The position numbers were made by a program, and so were the translations under genes. A stretch of 64,000 nt of DNA, from positions 1 through 64,000 of the forward strand of contig NZ_LZLQ01000129.1 in NCBI RefSeq assembly GCF_001673315.1. The letters are read 5' to 3'. Shown one piece after another: positions 7,604 to 19,549 of the stretch. Below the pieces are notes generated by a model that had not been told where the DNA came from, searched no databases, and was given only the letters and a program-made list of their open reading frames with translations. This DNA comes from Mycobacterium asiaticum. GTDB lineage: Bacteria > Actinomycetota > Actinomycetes > Mycobacteriales > Mycobacteriaceae. Numbering within the stretch: position 1 is the stretch's first letter; each line of letters opens with the position of its first letter.

Positions 7604-9024
7604 GGCCGGGTCAGGACAAGCCGGACCGGAAGCGGCCGGACCGTAAACCGCCACGGCAGCGGCCGCAGAACCGAGCCCGAGGTCCACATCGCAAACCGCT
7701 GGATCCCGCGCGGCGCGCGGCATTCGACGTGCTGCGGGCGGTCAGTGAGCGTGACGCTTATGCCAACCTGGTACTGCCTGCCCTGTTACGCGAGCGTGGA
7801 ATCGTCGGCCGGGACGCCGCTTTCGCCACCGAACTCACCTATGGAACATGCCGGGCCAGGGGATTGCTCGACGCGGTCATCGGCGCGGCCGCCGGGCGAG
7901 CCCCGGAAACCATCGACCCGGTGCTGCTCGATTTGCTTCGGCTGGGCAGCTATCAGTTGCTGCGTACCCGGGTGGACGCACACGCCGCGGTATCCACCAC
8001 CGTCGACCAGGCCGGAATCGAATTCGATTCGGCACGAGCGGGTTTCGTCAACGGAGTATTGCGCACGATCGCCGGGCGGGACGAGAAAGCCTGGGCGGAG
8101 GAACTTGCCCCCCGCAATGATCCGGTCGGGCACGCGGCGTTCGTGCACGCCCACCCGCGGTGGATAGCCCAGGCCTTCACCGACGCGCTCGGCGCCGCAG
8201 CCGGGGAATTGGACGCGGCGCTGGCCAGCGGCGATGAACGGCCCCAAGTGCATTTGGCGGCACGCCCCGGCGTGGTCAGCGCCGCCGAACTGGCCGACAC
8301 GGTCAGTGGCGCGGTGGGTCGTTACTCGCCGCACGCGGTGTATCTGCCGGGTGGTGACCCGGGGCAGCTGGCACCCGTGCGTGACGGGCACGCGTTGGTT
8401 CAAGACGAGGGCAGCCAATTGGTGGCGCGCGCACTGACCCTGGCGCCGGTCGACGACGACGCCGGCCGGTGGCTGGACCTGTGCGCCGGCCCGGGCGGCA
8501 AGACCGCGTTGTTGGCCGCACTCGGGGCGCAGGCGGGCGCCCGGGTGACCGCTGTTGAGCCGGCTCCGCATCGGGCAGATCTGGTGGTGGAGAACACCCA
8601 GGGGCTGCCGGTCGATGTGGTTCGGGTCGACGGCCGGCAGAGCGACCTCGAGCCGGGGTTCGACCGGGTGCTGGTCGACGTGCCCTGCACTGGGTTGGGT
8701 GCGCTGCGTCGCCGTCCGGAGTCGCGCTGGCGGCGGCAGCCGTCCGATGTGCCCGCGCTGGCCAAGCTGCAGCGCGAGTTGTTAGGGGCCGCAATCGCGT
8801 TGACCCGACCTGGCGGAGTGGTGCTGTACGCGACCTGCTCCCCGCATCTGGCTGAGACCGTCGGTGTGGTCGCCGACGCGCTGCGCCGCCACCCGGTTGA
8901 AGCCCTGGATACGCGGCCGCTGTTCGCACCGGTCGAAGATCTCGGACCGGGTCCGTACGTGCAGCTGTGGCCGCACCGACACGGCACCGACGCTATGTTC
9001 GCGGCGGCGCTGCGCCGCCAGTAA
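7600..9024 (+). CDS. rsmB: 16S rRNA (cytosine967-C5)-methyltransferase RsmB/Fmu
   Basis: A 474-residue SAM-dependent rRNA methyltransferase. A basic, Pro/Arg-rich N-terminal tail of about 30 residues precedes a NusB-like RNA-binding domain (about 30-165). The Rossmann domain has the SAM loop [17 protein letters not shown] near residue 293, motif [17 protein letters not shown] near 360 and motif VI YATCSP near 410. The cysteines in VPCTG and ATCSP are the release and nucleophile residues of m5C methylases. The basic tail is longer than in E. coli RsmB, typical of actinobacteria. Confidence 0.93.
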   Translation: MRPGQDKPDRKRPDRKPPRQRPQNRARGPHRKPLDPARRAAFDVLRAVSERDAYANLVLPALLRERGIVGRDAAFATELTYGTCRARGLLDAVIGAAAGRAPETIDPVLLDLLRLGSYQLLRTRVDAHAAVSTTVDQAGIEFDSARAGFVNGVLRTIAGRDEKAWAEELAPRNDPVGHAAFVHAHPRWIAQAFTDALGAAAGELDAALASGDERPQVHLAARPGVVSAAELADTVSGAVGRYSPHAVYLPGGDPGQLAPVRDGHALVQDEGSQLVARALTLAPVDDDAGRWLDLCAGPGGKTALLAALGAQAGARVTAVEPAPHRADLVVENTQGLPVDVVRVDGRQSDLEPGFDRVLVDVPCTGLGALRRRPESRWRRQPSDVPALAKLQRELLGAAIALTRPGGVVLYATCSPHLAETVGVVADALRRHPVEALDTRPLFAPVEDLGPGPYVQLWPHRHGTDAMFAAALRRQ

Positions 9025-9034
9025 TGTGTCGCTC

Positions 9035-9730
9035 ATGTCTGGTACGGGGGGACCGTTGATAGCGCCGTCGATGCTGGCAGCGGACTTCGGTCGGCTCGCC
9101 GACGAAGCCGCCGCCGTGCGCGGTGCCGACTGGTTGCACGTCGATGTGATGGACGGCCACTTCGTGCCGAACCTGACCATTGGACTGCCGGTAGTGGAGA
9201 GTCTGTTGACTCACACCGATATCCCAATCGACTGCCATCTGATGATCGAAAACCCGGATCGATGGGCACCGCCGTACGCCGAAGCCGGCGCCTACAACGT
9301 CACCTTCCATGCCGAGGCCACCGACAACCCGACCGGGGTGGCTCGCGATATCCGCGCCGCCGGAGCCAAGGCCGGCATCAGCGTCAAGCCCAAGACGCCG
9401 CTGGGTCCGTACCTGGACATCCTCCCGCAGTTCGACACCCTGCTCATCATGTCCGTCGAACCCGGCTTCGGCGGTCAGGAATTCATCCCCGAGGTACTCA
9501 GCAAGGTGCGTACGGTCCGCAAACTGGTGGATGCGGGGGAGCTCAGGATTCTGGTCGAGATCGACGGCGGAATCAACGAAGAAACCATCGAGCAGGCCGC
9601 CGAAGCAGGCGTGGACTGCTTCGTCGCCGGCTCGGCGGTCTACGGCGCCGACGACCCCTCCGCCGCCGTCGAGAAACTGCGCCGCCAGGCCGGCGCGGCC
9701 TCACCCCATCTCGGTGGGGCGAAGGCGTGA
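9035..9730 (+). CDS. rpe: Ribulose-phosphate 3-epimerase
   Basis: Interconverts ribulose 5-phosphate and xylulose 5-phosphate in the pentose phosphate pathway. The TIM-barrel signatures [26 protein letters not shown] and CHLMIENP are present, giving metal ligands H35, D37 and H68, plus EIDGGI for the second catalytic Asp and GSAVYG for phosphate binding. Its product ribulose 5-phosphate is a substrate of RibBA encoded 4.5 kb downstream, which may explain its linkage to the riboflavin genes. The GTG of ribG overlaps its stop. Confidence 0.95.
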   Translation: MSGTGGPLIAPSMLAADFGRLADEAAAVRGADWLHVDVMDGHFVPNLTIGLPVVESLLTHTDIPIDCHLMIENPDRWAPPYAEAGAYNVTFHAEATDNPTGVARDIRAAGAKAGISVKPKTPLGPYLDILPQFDTLLIMSVEPGFGGQEFIPEVLSKVRTVRKLVDAGELRILVEIDGGINEETIEQAAEAGVDCFVAGSAVYGADDPSAAVEKLRRQAGAASPHLGGAKA

Positions 9731-10749
9731 CCAGCGTCGAGCAGGTCAAGAGCATCGAAGAAGCGATGCGCCTGGCTATTGAGCATTCCTATCAAGTCAA
9801 AGGCACCACCTACCCGAACCCGCCGGTCGGGGCTGTCATCGTGGACCAGGAGGGCCGGGTCGTCGGAGTCGGCGCCACCCAGCCGGCCGGCGGCGACCAC
9901 GCCGAAGTCATCGCGTTACGCCGGGCCGGTGGGCTGGCCGCCGGCGGAATCGCCGTGGTGACCATGGAGCCGTGCAACCACTTCGGCAAGACTCCACCGT
10001 GCGTGAACGCGCTGATCGAGGCCAGGGTGGGCACGGTGATCTTCGGCGTTGCCGACCCCAACGGCATTGCCGGTGGGGGTGCGGGCCGATTGACGGCGGC
10101 GGGCGTGCAGGTGCGGTCGGGCGTCATGGCCGATCACGTGGCCGCCGGCCCGCTCCGGGAATGGCTGCACAAGCAACGTGCCGGCTTGCCGCACGTGACG
10201 TGGAAGTACGCCACCAGCATTGACGGCCGCAGCGCCGCCGCCGACGGATCCAGCCAGTGGATCAGCAGCGAGGCCGCCCGGGCGGACCTGCACCGCCGGC
10301 GCGCGCTGGCCGACGCGATCATCGTCGGCACCGGGACGGTGCTGGCCGACGACCCGGCGCTGACGGCCCGATTGCCCGACGGTTCGCTGGCTCCGCAGCA
10401 ACCGCTGCGGGTGGTGGTGGGGAAGCGGGAGATACCGCCGGACGCCAAAGTGCTCAACGACGATTCCCGCACCATGGTGATCCGCACCAACGATCCCGTG
10501 GAGGTGCTTCGGGCGTTGGCGGATCGCACTGACGTATTGCTGGAAGGCGGCCCCACGCTGGCCGGAGCGTTCCTGCGGGCCGGGGCGATCAACCGGATCC
10601 TGGCCTACGTCGCGCCGATCCTGCTGGGCGGCCCGGTGACGGCCGTCGATGACGTCGGCGTGTCCAGCATGGCCCACGCCCTGCGCTGGCAGTACGACAG
10701 CGTCGAGCAGGTGGGACCGGACCTGCTGCTCAGCCTGGTGGCTCGGTAG
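9727..10749 (+). CDS. ribG: Bifunctional riboflavin deaminase/reductase RibG (RibD)
   Basis: 340 residues with two domains. The N-terminal zinc-dependent pyrimidine deaminase has H58-A-E60 and the cysteines C83 and C92 ([12 protein letters not shown]). The C-terminal RibD_C reductase domain is of DHFR-like fold, with [16 protein letters not shown] and [13 protein letters not shown]. It performs steps two and three of riboflavin synthesis from the GTP cyclohydrolase II product. The GTG start overlaps the rpe stop (GTGA). The last 20 bp overlap the convergent p55 gene. Confidence 0.94.
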   Translation: MTSVEQVKSIEEAMRLAIEHSYQVKGTTYPNPPVGAVIVDQEGRVVGVGATQPAGGDHAEVIALRRAGGLAAGGIAVVTMEPCNHFGKTPPCVNALIEARVGTVIFGVADPNGIAGGGAGRLTAAGVQVRSGVMADHVAAGPLREWLHKQRAGLPHVTWKYATSIDGRSAAADGSSQWISSEAARADLHRRRALADAIIVGTGTVLADDPALTARLPDGSLAPQQPLRVVVGKREIPPDAKVLNDDSRTMVIRTNDPVEVLRALADRTDVLLEGGPTLAGAFLRAGAINRILAYVAPILLGGPVTAVDDVGVSSMAHALRWQYDSVEQVGPDLLLSLVAR

Positions 10750-12370
10750 CCCCGGTCGGCTGCGGTTCGGCGATCGGCGGTTGTTCGGCCGGTTCGTCCT
10801 CCTCGTCGGCGTGCTCGCCGCGACTGCTGATCAACAGCCCCAACAAGGCTCCGACCACACAGATCACCACGGTGACCTTGAAGATGTCGCCGTACATCAG
10901 GGCGAAAGCCTGCAGGTACATGTGCCCCTGCGCGGTGACGCGTTCCAGGACGCCGGCGTCGGGCGGGATCGATGCCGTCAAGCCCCCCAGGATCTGGTTG
11001 AAGCGGTACAACCCCCAGGCGCTCAGCGCCGCCACGCCGATCAACATGCCGGTCATCCTGGCTACCACGACCGCTGCCGAGGCGATCCCGTGCTGGGCCG
11101 CCGGGACGACCCGCAGCGCCGCCGACGTCAGCGGGCCGATCACCAGTCCGAGGCCCAACCCGGCCACCAACAGGTCGGTGTGGACGGCGGGCACCGTGAA
11201 GAGCCCGAAGATGCTGTGCTGACGGTCCATCAGGTCGGCCCGCCAGTACGAGATCAGCCAGTACCCGCCCGCCGCGATGAGCATTCCGACGAACGCCACC
11301 ACCCGGTCGCCGACCCTGGTGGCGATCCATCCGCCCAGCACCGCGCCGATGGGCAGCGCGATCAGGAACCACAACAGCAGGCCGGCCGCGCGGTTCTGGT
11401 CCATCTGCAGCACACCCTGGCCGAACAATTCGACGTTCACCAGCGTCACCATCAGCGCCGCGCCGGCGCAGACCGAGGTGCCCAGGGCAGACAGGAACGG
11501 ACGGAAGTGCACACCGGCCGGGTCGATCAGGCGGGTGCGTGCGAACCGCTCCCAGGCGAAGAAGGCGAAGGCGGCGACCACCGCACCGATTACCAGCGGT
11601 GGCCCGTAGCTGGGCAGCACCTGCTTGCCGTCCGGGGCAGGGTTGTACAGCCCGATCACCGCCAGACCCAACGCCACGGCCAGCAGCACACCACCCACCA
11701 GGTCGATCTTTTCCGGCTGTGCGCTGCGGTCATGCGACGGAAGGCTGAAGTGGATCATCACCATCGCGATCAGCGTCAGTGGAACGTTGATCCAGAACAC
11801 GTCTCGCCAGTCGTGGAACAGCCAGACGATGAAAATGCCGTACAGCGGCCCCAACACGCTGCCGAGTTCCTGCGCCGCGCCGATGCCGCCGAGCACGCCG
11901 GCGCGGTTTCGCTGCGACCACAGGTCGGCGCCCAGCGCTAGCGTGACCGGCAACAACGCGCCGCTGGCGATACCCTGGATCGTGCGACCGACGATCAGCA
12001 CGTGGAACGCGCGGTTCGGGTCGGGCGTAAGCAGGATGTAGTCGCCCATCTCGAGGTTCCACTCGCCGAGCTTCACCGAGAGCGCGGTCACCACCGAGCC
12101 GACGATGAACATGATCAGGCTGGCCTGCAGTACGAACTTACGACCGAACCGGTCCGAGGCCCGGCCGAGCAGTGGCATGGCCGCGATGTACCCCAGCAGG
12201 TACATCGTGACAATCCAGGTGATTCGCTGCAGCTGGTTCACCGGGATGCCGACACTGTTCATGATGTCGCGCATGATCGTGACGACGACATAGGTGTCCA
12301 GAGCGCCCAGCAGCACCGCTAGGCTGCCGGCGCTGATCGCGACTCGGCGTCCTGTTCGCATGGTGGCCAT
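10730..12370 (-). CDS. p55: MFS transporter P55 (Rv1410c-like, DHA2 family)
   Basis: A 546-residue membrane protein with about 14 hydrophobic segments. LDTYVVVTI (24-32) is the D1 motif of 14-TMS drug/H+ antiporters and [10 protein letters not shown] (69-78) is MFS motif A. In mycobacteria P55 works with lipoprotein LprG to move triacylglycerol and other lipids to the outer membrane; drug-efflux phenotypes have also been described. A C-terminal acidic, proline-rich tail ([11 protein letters not shown]) is cytoplasmic. The ATG shares its A with the lprG stop (TGATG), so the pair is one operon, transcribed against the riboflavin genes. Confidence 0.93.
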   Translation of the reverse strand: MATMRTGRRVAISAGSLAVLLGALDTYVVVTIMRDIMNSVGIPVNQLQRITWIVTMYLLGYIAAMPLLGRASDRFGRKFVLQASLIMFIVGSVVTALSVKLGEWNLEMGDYILLTPDPNRAFHVLIVGRTIQGIASGALLPVTLALGADLWSQRNRAGVLGGIGAAQELGSVLGPLYGIFIVWLFHDWRDVFWINVPLTLIAMVMIHFSLPSHDRSAQPEKIDLVGGVLLAVALGLAVIGLYNPAPDGKQVLPSYGPPLVIGAVVAAFAFFAWERFARTRLIDPAGVHFRPFLSALGTSVCAGAALMVTLVNVELFGQGVLQMDQNRAAGLLLWFLIALPIGAVLGGWIATRVGDRVVAFVGMLIAAGGYWLISYWRADLMDRQHSIFGLFTVPAVHTDLLVAGLGLGLVIGPLTSAALRVVPAAQHGIASAAVVVARMTGMLIGVAALSAWGLYRFNQILGGLTASIPPDAGVLERVTAQGHMYLQAFALMYGDIFKVTVVICVVGALLGLLISSRGEHADEEDEPAEQPPIAEPQPTGATEPPG

Positions 12371-13071
12371 CAGCTGACCGGAGGCTTGCTGACCTGTACT
12401 GACTGGCCCCAGTTGGACAAATTCATCTGGACCGAGTTACCGGTCCCGCGCTCGAGCTGGGCCTGCACCAACTGGTGGTCCCCGGTCTCCTGAATCCACA
12501 CTTTGGCCGGCACCGGGTCCGACGCGCTGAACGGCGGCGCGATCGCATTCACAGCCTGGGCGGTGACTTTCCCACTGATGCGGATGGTGGTCTGGCCGTT
12601 GATGTTTTCCCGGCCTTCGGCCTTCGGTTCGGTGAAGTTCGCCAGCACATTGGCCAGGCCCTTGTCCGGGCTGAGGATCTGCGAGACGTCGTAGACGTCG
12701 GATGCCTTGCCGAAATCGGTCCACTTGTTCGGGGTGAGGGTGGCGTACAGGATGCCGTCGAACACGACGAAGTCGGCGTCGATGTCAGATCCGGCGAACG
12801 TGAGCTTGACGTTGCCCTTGGCCGCGGTCGGTTCGGTGTTGAGGTCACCGGTCAGTGTCTTGATCGACAGGCCTGGGATCTTGCCGTTCACCGTCAGAAC
12901 TATGTGCGCGCTCTTGACGCCCTTGGTGGTCTCGGTCGACTGCTTGACCAACGTCGCAGCGTCGGGCAACGGCCCGCTACTACTCTTCTTGCTGATCGAG
13001 CACCCGGCGATGAGCGTCATCGCGACGCACAGCGCGGCAAGTACAGCGAAAAGGCGGCGGGGTTTTTGCAT
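12370..13071 (-). CDS. lprG: Lipoarabinomannan/lipid carrier lipoprotein LprG
   Basis: 233 residues with a type II signal peptide: basic start, hydrophobic core and lipobox LIAGC with the lipidated Cys24. The mature part, from [21 protein letters not shown] to the [14 protein letters not shown] region, is the LppX_LprAFG fold that forms a hydrophobic cavity for acylated lipids. The ATG at 13071 is chosen because it directly precedes the signal peptide; the frame continues upstream without coding character. It delivers lipids with P55. Confidence 0.94.
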   Translation of the reverse strand: MQKPRRLFAVLAALCVAMTLIAGCSISKKSSSGPLPDAATLVKQSTETTKGVKSAHIVLTVNGKIPGLSIKTLTGDLNTEPTAAKGNVKLTFAGSDIDADFVVFDGILYATLTPNKWTDFGKASDVYDVSQILSPDKGLANVLANFTEPKAEGRENINGQTTIRISGKVTAQAVNAIAPPFSASDPVPAKVWIQETGDHQLVQAQLERGTGNSVQMNLSNWGQSVQVSKPPVS

Positions 13072-13100
13072 ACCCAGCATCGTAGAGGGTGGCTGAGACT

Positions 13101-13149
13101 GCTCCCGGGAGCGAGGCGGGTGCAGCTGCACCTCAACACTCATTAACCT
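13101..13149 (+). promoter_or_regulatory. Divergent lprG/ribE regulatory region with two palindromes
   Basis: The 84-bp gap between lprG and ribE contains two perfect palindromes: GCTCCCGGGAGC (13101-13112) and GGTGCAGCTGCACC (13119-13132). TAACCT (13144-13149) is a TANNNT -10 box whose end lies six bases before the ribE ATG, the spacing of a leaderless mycobacterial transcript; no good SD precedes ribE. I see no FMN riboswitch. Confidence 0.4.
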
Positions 13150-13155
13150 GGTGCG

Positions 13156-13776
13156 ATGTTCACCGGAATTGTCGAGGAACTCGGAGAAGTGACGGGTCGG
13201 GATCCGCTGGCAGACGCCGCACGGCTGGTGATCCGCGGCCCCGTCGTCACCTCCGATGCCGGGCATGGTGACTCGATCGCCGTCAACGGGGTGTGCCTGA
13301 CGGTCGTCGAAGTGCTGCCCGACGGCCAGTTCACCGCCGATGTCATGGCCGAGACGCTGGACCGGTCCAATCTGGGTCAGCTCCGGCCCGGCAGCCGGGT
13401 GAATCTGGAGCGCGCCGCCGCACTCAACAGTCGCTTGGGCGGGCACATCGTGCAGGGCCACGTCGATGGCACCGGTGAAATCGTCTCCCGCGCGCCCTCC
13501 GAGCACTGGGAGGTGGTGCGGGTCCGCATGCCCGCAACTGTGGCCCACTACGTCGTCGAAAAGGGTTCGATCACCGTCGACGGGATCTCACTGACCGTCT
13601 CGGGGCTGGGCGCGGACCCCTATCACTGGTTCGAGGTCTCCCTGATCCCTACGACGCGCGAATTGACCACGCTGGGCACCGCACCGGTGGGCACCCAGGT
13701 GAACCTGGAAGTGGACGTGATCGCGAAATACGTCGAGCGGTTGCTGCAACGCGAGGGTGGGGCCCACAGCGGTTGA
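13156..13776 (+). CDS. ribE: Riboflavin synthase alpha subunit
   Basis: Dismutates two molecules of 6,7-dimethyl-8-ribityllumazine to riboflavin. 206 residues consisting of two tandem lumazine-binding barrels, starting [12 protein letters not shown] and restarting near residue 98 ([19 protein letters not shown]); NGVCLTV and DGISLTV are the repeated ligand loops. Called ribC in M. tuberculosis (Rv1412). The ATG is probably leaderless. Its 3' end overlaps the antisense end of a truncated hypothetical gene. Confidence 0.95.
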   Translation: MFTGIVEELGEVTGRDPLADAARLVIRGPVVTSDAGHGDSIAVNGVCLTVVEVLPDGQFTADVMAETLDRSNLGQLRPGSRVNLERAAALNSRLGGHIVQGHVDGTGEIVSRAPSEHWEVVRVRMPATVAHYVVEKGSITVDGISLTVSGLGADPYHWFEVSLIPTTRELTTLGTAPVGTQVNLEVDVIAKYVERLLQREGGAHSG

Positions 13777-14102
13777 GCCCGCCGGGGTAGGGCGGCCCGG
13801 CTTGAGACGATCCCTTCGCAGTACCAATAGAGCAGGTCATCGAGGCTGCCCGTCCGGTCGAAGCCGAGTTCGCCGCGTTCATAGAAGGTGAAGTGATAGG
13901 TGCCGTCGTCTGCCAGGTAGACGTTGAGACCGTCATTAGTCCTCAGTCCCACCTGAATCGGACGGACTCCCAACTGGTCGGAAATTCGGTCGATCTCGGC
14001 TTGCAGGTCGGGGGATTGATCGTGTGGATTGCGGGCCATAGCCGCGGGATTCTGCCATTGCGGGGCGAACAAGTGGGATCGCTCACAATTCTGCTGGGCC
14101 AT
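13623..14102 (-). CDS. Hypothetical protein, probably 3'-truncated remnant
   Basis: Only residues about 22-110 look like protein: MARNPHDQSPDLQAEIDRIS, then GLNVYLADDGTYHFTFYERGELGF and SLDDLLYWYCEGIV, which resembles immunity-protein-like (Imm61-type) mycobacterial hypotheticals. From about residue 110 the frame runs antisense through ribE and becomes Arg/Ser-rich without pattern, so the original 3' end seems lost at the ribE junction. No SD is visible before either ATG (14102 or 14039). I could not find the continuation in other frames. Likely a pseudogene. Confidence 0.4.
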   Translation of the reverse strand: MAQQNCERSHLFAPQWQNPAAMARNPHDQSPDLQAEIDRISDQLGVRPIQVGLRTNDGLNVYLADDGTYHFTFYERGELGFDRTGSLDDLLYWYCEGIVSSRAALPRRAQPLWAPPSRCSNRSTYFAITSTSRFTWVPTGAVPSVVNSRVVGIRETSNQ

Positions 14103-14201
14103 GCCGCGGAAAATGCAGGCTGAGCTGCCATCGCAATAACTGACGTCGCGCGGTGGTTCATACTAGGTGCAGGTAGCGGGTCTCATAGCAAGGTGACAAC
14201 G

Positions 14202-15479
14202 ATGACGAGGTTGGACTCCGTCGAACGGGCGGTTGCCGACATTGCGGCGGGGAAAGCCGTCGTAGTCATCGACGACGAGGATCGCGAGAACGAAGGCGAT
14301 CTGATCTTTGCGGCCGAGAAGGCCACGCCCGAATTGGTCGCTTTCATGGTCCGATACACCTCGGGATATCTGTGTGTCCCGCTGTCCGGTGAAATCTGCG
14401 ACCGGTTGGGCCTATTGCCGATGTACGCGGTGAACCAGGACAAGCACGGAACTGCCTACACCGTCACCGTCGATGCGAGAAATGGTGTGGGCACCGGGAT
14501 TTCGGCTTCTGATCGGGCCACCACGATGCGGTTGCTGGCCGATCCGGCAAGTATCGCAGAGGATTTCACCCGTCCGGGTCACGTCGTTCCTTTGCGGGCG
14601 AAAGACGGTGGCGTCTTGCGACGCCCCGGACACACTGAGGCCGCCGTTGATCTGGCCCGAATGGCGGGACTGCAACCCGCCGGAGCGATCTGCGAAATCG
14701 TCAGTCAAAAAGACGAGGGTTCGATGGCCCAGACCGACGAACTGCGGGTCTTCGCCGACGAACACCAGCTGGCATTGATCACCATCGCCGACCTGATCGA
14801 GTGGCGGCGCAAGCACGAGAAGCACATTCAGCGCATCGCCGAGGCACGGATTCCTACCCGGCACGGTCAGTTCCGGGCAATCGGCTACGCCAGCATCTAC
14901 GAAGACGTCGAACACGTCGCGCTGGTCCGTGGTGACATCTCCGGACCCACCGCCGAGGGTGACGACGTGCTGGTCCGGGTGCACTCCGAGTGCCTGACCG
15001 GTGATGTGTTCGGGTCGCGCCGCTGCGACTGCGGGCCGCAGCTGGATGCCGCGATGGCCATGGTGGCCCGCGAGGGACGCGGCGTGGTGCTCTACATGCG
15101 CGGTCACGAAGGCCGCGGCATCGGCCTGATGCACAAGCTGCAGGCCTACCAGTTGCAGGACGCCGGTGAAGACACCGTCGATGCGAACCTCAAGCTCGGG
15201 TTACCTGCCGACGCAAGGGATTACGGCATTGGCGCCCAGATTCTGGTGGATCTCGGCGTGCGGTCGATGCGGCTGCTGACGAACAACCCGGCCAAACGGG
15301 TCGGCCTGGACGGATACGGGTTGCACATCATCGAGCGAGTGCCATTGCCGGTGCGGGCCAACGCCGAAAACATTCGCTATCTGATGACCAAGCGCGACAA
15401 GATGGGCCACGACCTGGCTGGTTTGGATGATTTCCACGAATCCGTGCACCTGCCCGGTGAATTCGGCGGTGCGCTGTGA
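14202..15479 (+). CDS. ribA2: Bifunctional 3,4-DHBP synthase/GTP cyclohydrolase II
   Basis: 425 residues. The N-terminal half is DHBP synthase ([11 protein letters not shown], residues 24-34, binds metal and ribulose 5-phosphate). The C-terminal half is GTP cyclohydrolase II with zinc ligands C264, C275 and C277 (C-x10-C-x-C) and [12 protein letters not shown]. It supplies both precursor branches of riboflavin. The ATG at 14202 follows AAGGTG by about 6 nt; a GTG at 14193 is an alternative. The 3' end is separated from ribH only by the 55-bp repeat array. Confidence 0.95.
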   Translation: MTRLDSVERAVADIAAGKAVVVIDDEDRENEGDLIFAAEKATPELVAFMVRYTSGYLCVPLSGEICDRLGLLPMYAVNQDKHGTAYTVTVDARNGVGTGISASDRATTMRLLADPASIAEDFTRPGHVVPLRAKDGGVLRRPGHTEAAVDLARMAGLQPAGAICEIVSQKDEGSMAQTDELRVFADEHQLALITIADLIEWRRKHEKHIQRIAEARIPTRHGQFRAIGYASIYEDVEHVALVRGDISGPTAEGDDVLVRVHSECLTGDVFGSRRCDCGPQLDAAMAMVAREGRGVVLYMRGHEGRGIGLMHKLQAYQLQDAGEDTVDANLKLGLPADARDYGIGAQILVDLGVRSMRLLTNNPAKRVGLDGYGLHIIERVPLPVRANAENIRYLMTKRDKMGHDLAGLDDFHESVHLPGEFGGAL

Positions 15480-15484
15480 GCGCC

Positions 15485-16167
<683 letters not shown>

Positions 16168-16168
<1 letters not shown>

Positions 16169-16635
16169 TGACCGCACCCGAAACCGAGAAATGGGACCTG
16201 GTCTGCCGTCCCCGGCTGACGCCGATGTTCGCCTACGTCGCGGCCTTCCTCATCCTCGCGGCACACATCGTGGTCGGTTTGCTGCTGAAAACCGGGTCCA
16301 CCGGGGTGGTCTTCCAGACGGCCGACCAGGTGGCGATGGCCGTGCTGGGCGTGGTGCTGTCCGGTGCGGTGCTGTTGCTGACCAGGCCGCGGCTACGCGT
16401 CGGGGCGGCTGGCGTTTCGGTGCGGAACCTGCTGGGTGACAGGCTGATCCGCTGGCCGGAGCTGGTCGGTGTGTCCTTCCCGGCGGGCAGCCGCTGGGCC
16501 AGAGTCGACTTGCCCGACGACGAGTACATCCCGGTGATGGCGATCCAGGCAGTGGACAAGGAACGCGCGGTAGACGCGATGGACGCCGTCCGGGAGCAAC
16601 TGGCGCGGTACCGGCCCGACCTGTTCACCCGCTGA
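16168..16635 (+). CDS. Membrane protein with PH-like domain (Rv1417-like)
   Basis: 155 residues: two transmembrane helices (about 23-42 and 54-72), then a small C-terminal domain LRVGAAGVSVRNLLGDRLIRWPELVGVSFP of bacterial PH (bPH6) type. The start overlaps the ribH stop, so it belongs to the riboflavin operon, a conserved actinobacterial arrangement. Role unknown; a link to flavin use at the membrane is only a guess. In M. tuberculosis two further genes (lprH, Rv1419) precede uvrC; here there are only 77 bp. Confidence 0.8.
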
Positions 16636-16712
16636 TGCGCCTGCTGCGGACGAGCACCGTGCCGGCCACCCGTCCATTTATCGCCGCCCGCGACGACCAC
16701 TAGCCTGGTTAC

Positions 16713-18668
16713 GTGCCAGATCCCGCCACCTACCGCCCCGCGCCCGGGTCCATCCCGGTTGAACCGGGCGTGTACCGGTTCCGGGATAGCTACGGGCGGG
16801 TCATCTATGTAGGTAAAGCCAAGAGTCTCCGCAGCCGATTGACGTCGTACTTCGCCGACACCGCCAGCCTGCATCCGCGCACCCGGCAGATGGTGACCAC
16901 TGCCGCCAAGGTCGAGTGGACGGTGGTCAATACCGAGGTCGAAGCGCTGCAGCTGGAGTACAACTGGATCAAGGAATTCGATCCGCGCTTCAACGTTCGC
17001 TACCGCGACGACAAGTCGTACCCGGTGCTTGCGGTCACCCTCAACGAAGAATTTCCCCGGCTCATGGTCTATCGCGGGCCGCGGCGCAAAGGGGTGCGGT
17101 ATTTCGGCCCGTACTCGCACGCATGGGCGATCCGGGAGACGCTGGACCTGCTCACCCGGGTGTTTCCGGCCCGCACCTGTTCGGCCGGAGTGTTCAAGCG
17201 GCACAACCAGATCGACCGCCCGTGTCTGCTCGGGTACATCGACAAGTGTTCGGCGCCGTGCGTGGGCAGGGTGAGCGCGGACCAGCATCGGCAGATCGTG
17301 ATGGACTTCTGCGATTTCCTGTCCGGCAAAACCGACCGGTTTGCCCGCGAGCTGGAACAGCAGATGCACGCGGCCTCGGACGCGCTGGACTTCGAGCGGG
17401 CCGCCCGGCTGCGCGACGACCTGGGCGCGCTGAAACGGGCCATGGAAAAGCAGGCCGTGGTGTTCGGCGACGGCACGGACGCCGACGTGGTGGCGTTCGC
17501 CGACGACGATCTCGAGGCGGCCGTCCAGGTCTTCCACGTCCGCGGCGGACGAGTTCGGGGCCAGCGGGGCTGGATCGTGGAGAAGTCCGCAGACCCCGGC
17601 GACACCGGGGCCGAGCAACTGGTAGAGCAGTTCCTTACCCAGTTTTATGGGGAGCAGGCCGAATTGGGTGGCGCGGCAGACGAATCCGTGAACCCCGTGC
17701 CGCGTGACGTGCTGGTGCCGTGTCTGCCGTCCAACCACGACGAGCTGACTAGTTGGCTCTCCAGCCTGCGCGGTTCCAAGGTGTCGCTGCGGGTGGCGCG
17801 CCGCGGCGACAAGCGGGCCCTGGCCGAGACCGTGCAGCGCAATGCCAAAGATGCTCTCCAGCAACACAAATTGAAGCGAGCCGGTGACTTCAACGCCAGA
17901 TCGGCTGCTTTGCAGAACATTCAGGATGCCCTCGGCCTGGCCGAGGCCCCGCTGCGGATCGAGTGTGTCGACATCAGTCATGTGCAGGGCACCGACGTTG
18001 TCGGCTCGCTGGTGGTCTTCGAGGACGGCTTACCGCGCAAATCGGATTACCGGCACTTCGGGATCCGGGAAGCGGCGGGGGAGGGGCGCTCGGATGACGT
18101 GGCCTCGATCGCCGAAGTGACCCGGCGCCGGTTCTGGCGGCATTTGAACGAACAGAAGGACCCGAATCTGCTGACCGCGGAAGGGAAATCGCGCCGGTTC
18201 GCGTATCCGCCCAACCTCTACGTCGTCGACGGCGGTGCGCCACAGGTCAACGCGGCCAGCGCGGTGCTCGAAGAATTGGGCATCACCGACGTCGCCGTGA
18301 TCGGCTTGGCCAAGCGGCTGGAAGAGATCTGGGTTCCGTCGGAGCCCGATCCGATCATCATGCCGCGCAACAGCGAAGGGCTGTATCTGTTGCAGCGGGT
18401 GCGCGACGAAGCGCACCGATTTGCGATCGCCTACCATCGCAGCAAGCGATCCAAGCGGATGACGGCGTCGGCCCTGGACTCCGTACCGGGACTGGGCGAG
18501 CACCGGCGCAAGGCGTTGGTCACCCACTTCGGTTCAATAGCTCGCCTCAAGGAGGCCACCGTCGACCAGATCACCGCCGTACCCGGCATCGGTGTGGCCA
18601 CCGCGACCGCCGTTTTGGAGGCACTCCAGCCGGCATCGCCGTCGGAGTCCACGGGAGCTGCGGAATGA
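16713..18668 (+). CDS. uvrC: Excinuclease ABC subunit C
   Basis: 651-residue nucleotide excision repair nuclease. The N-terminal GIY-YIG nuclease ([20 protein letters not shown], about 18-38) makes the 3' incision. A UVR UvrB-binding motif lies near 205-240. The RNase H-like domain ([21 protein letters not shown], with Asp for the 5' incision) and the C-terminal tandem helix-hairpin-helix ([12 protein letters not shown] and [13 protein letters not shown]) complete it. GTG start; the stop overlaps rapZ (ATGA). Confidence 0.96.
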   Translation: MPDPATYRPAPGSIPVEPGVYRFRDSYGRVIYVGKAKSLRSRLTSYFADTASLHPRTRQMVTTAAKVEWTVVNTEVEALQLEYNWIKEFDPRFNVRYRDDKSYPVLAVTLNEEFPRLMVYRGPRRKGVRYFGPYSHAWAIRETLDLLTRVFPARTCSAGVFKRHNQIDRPCLLGYIDKCSAPCVGRVSADQHRQIVMDFCDFLSGKTDRFARELEQQMHAASDALDFERAARLRDDLGALKRAMEKQAVVFGDGTDADVVAFADDDLEAAVQVFHVRGGRVRGQRGWIVEKSADPGDTGAEQLVEQFLTQFYGEQAELGGAADESVNPVPRDVLVPCLPSNHDELTSWLSSLRGSKVSLRVARRGDKRALAETVQRNAKDALQQHKLKRAGDFNARSAALQNIQDALGLAEAPLRIECVDISHVQGTDVVGSLVVFEDGLPRKSDYRHFGIREAAGEGRSDDVASIAEVTRRRFWRHLNEQKDPNLLTAEGKSRRFAYPPNLYVVDGGAPQVNAASAVLEELGITDVAVIGLAKRLEEIWVPSEPDPIIMPRNSEGLYLLQRVRDEAHRFAIAYHRSKRSKRMTASALDSVPGLGEHRRKALVTHFGSIARLKEATVDQITAVPGIGVATATAVLEALQPASPSESTGAAE

Positions 18669-19549
18669 CGAACGCGGATGTCCCTGCCGGTATCGATGTC
18701 GTTCTGGTGACCGGGCTGTCGGGCGCGGGGCGAGGTACCGCCGCCAAGGTCCTCGAGGACCTGGGTTGGTATGTGGCGGACAATTTGCCTCCCCAATTGA
18801 TCACGCGCATGGTCGATTTCGGGTTGGCCGCCGGGTCGCGGATCACCCAGCTCGCGGTGGTGATGGATGTCCGGTCGCGCGGCTTCACCGGCGATCTGGA
18901 CGAGGTGCGCAACGAATTGGCCACCCGCAACATCAGGCCGCGGGTGGTGTTCATGGAGGCATCCGACGACATGCTGGTGCGCCGCTACGAACAGAATCGG
19001 CGCAGCCATCCGCTGCAGGGCGAGCAGACATTGGCCGAAGGCATCGCCGCCGAGCGCCGCATGCTCGCGCAGGTGCGCGCGACCGCGGACCTGATCATCG
19101 ACACCTCGACCTTGTCGGTGCGGAGTCTGCGGGAAAGCATCGAGCGGGCGTTCGGCAGTACGGGCGGCCCGACCACCAGCGTCACCGTGGAGTCCTTCGG
19201 CTTCAAGTACGGGTTGCCGATGGACGCCGACATGGTGATGGATGTGCGGTTTCTGCCCAACCCGCACTGGGTGGACGAGTTGCGCCCGCTGACCGGTCAG
19301 CACGGTCCAGTGCGTGACTACGTCCTGAGCCAGCCCGGCGCGGGCGACTTCCTCGAGACCTACCATCGGTTGCTGTTGCTGGTTCTGGAGGGCTACCGGC
19401 GGGAGGGGAAGCGGTACATGACGGTGGCTATCGGGTGTACCGGCGGCAAGCACCGCAGCGTGGCGATCGCCGAAGCGTTGATGGCACTGCTGCGGTCCGA
19501 TCCTCAATTGACGGTTCGCGCCCTGCACCGGGATCTGGGTCGCGAATGA
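18665..19549 (+). CDS. rapZ: RapZ-like nucleotide-binding protein (Rv1421)
   Basis: 294 residues with Walker [10 protein letters not shown] (17-25), then [10 protein letters not shown] and the C-terminal [14 protein letters not shown], both diagnostic of the RapZ/YvcJ family. E. coli RapZ binds the GlmY sRNA and controls glucosamine-6-phosphate synthase; actinobacterial members bind nucleotides and their RNA role is uncertain. Overlaps uvrC and yvcK by four bases each. The rapZ-yvcK-whiA order is conserved across Gram-positive bacteria. Confidence 0.93.
   Translation: MTNADVPAGIDVVLVTGLSGAGRGTAAKVLEDLGWYVADNLPPQLITRMVDFGLAAGSRITQLAVVMDVRSRGFTGDLDEVRNELATRNIRPRVVFMEASDDMLVRRYEQNRRSHPLQGEQTLAEGIAAERRMLAQVRATADLIIDTSTLSVRSLRESIERAFGSTGGPTTSVTVESFGFKYGLPMDADMVMDVRFLPNPHWVDELRPLTGQHGPVRDYVLSQPGAGDFLETYHRLLLLVLEGYRREGKRYMTVAIGCTGGKHRSVAIAEALMALLRSDPQLTVRALHRDLGRE

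Noticed and set aside
10649-11941. 430-codon plus-strand frame opposite p55
   Set aside because: Continues out of ribG antisense to p55, Gln/His/Arg-rich; shadow.
13072-14201. FMN riboswitch upstream of the riboflavin genes
   Set aside because: Neither the gap before ribE (84 bp, probably leaderless) nor that before ribBA shows the RFN element blocks; no room for the structure before ribE.
16233-17981. 582-codon minus-strand frame opposite Rv1417 and uvrC
   Set aside because: Antisense shadow of a clearly conserved uvrC; no domain resemblance.
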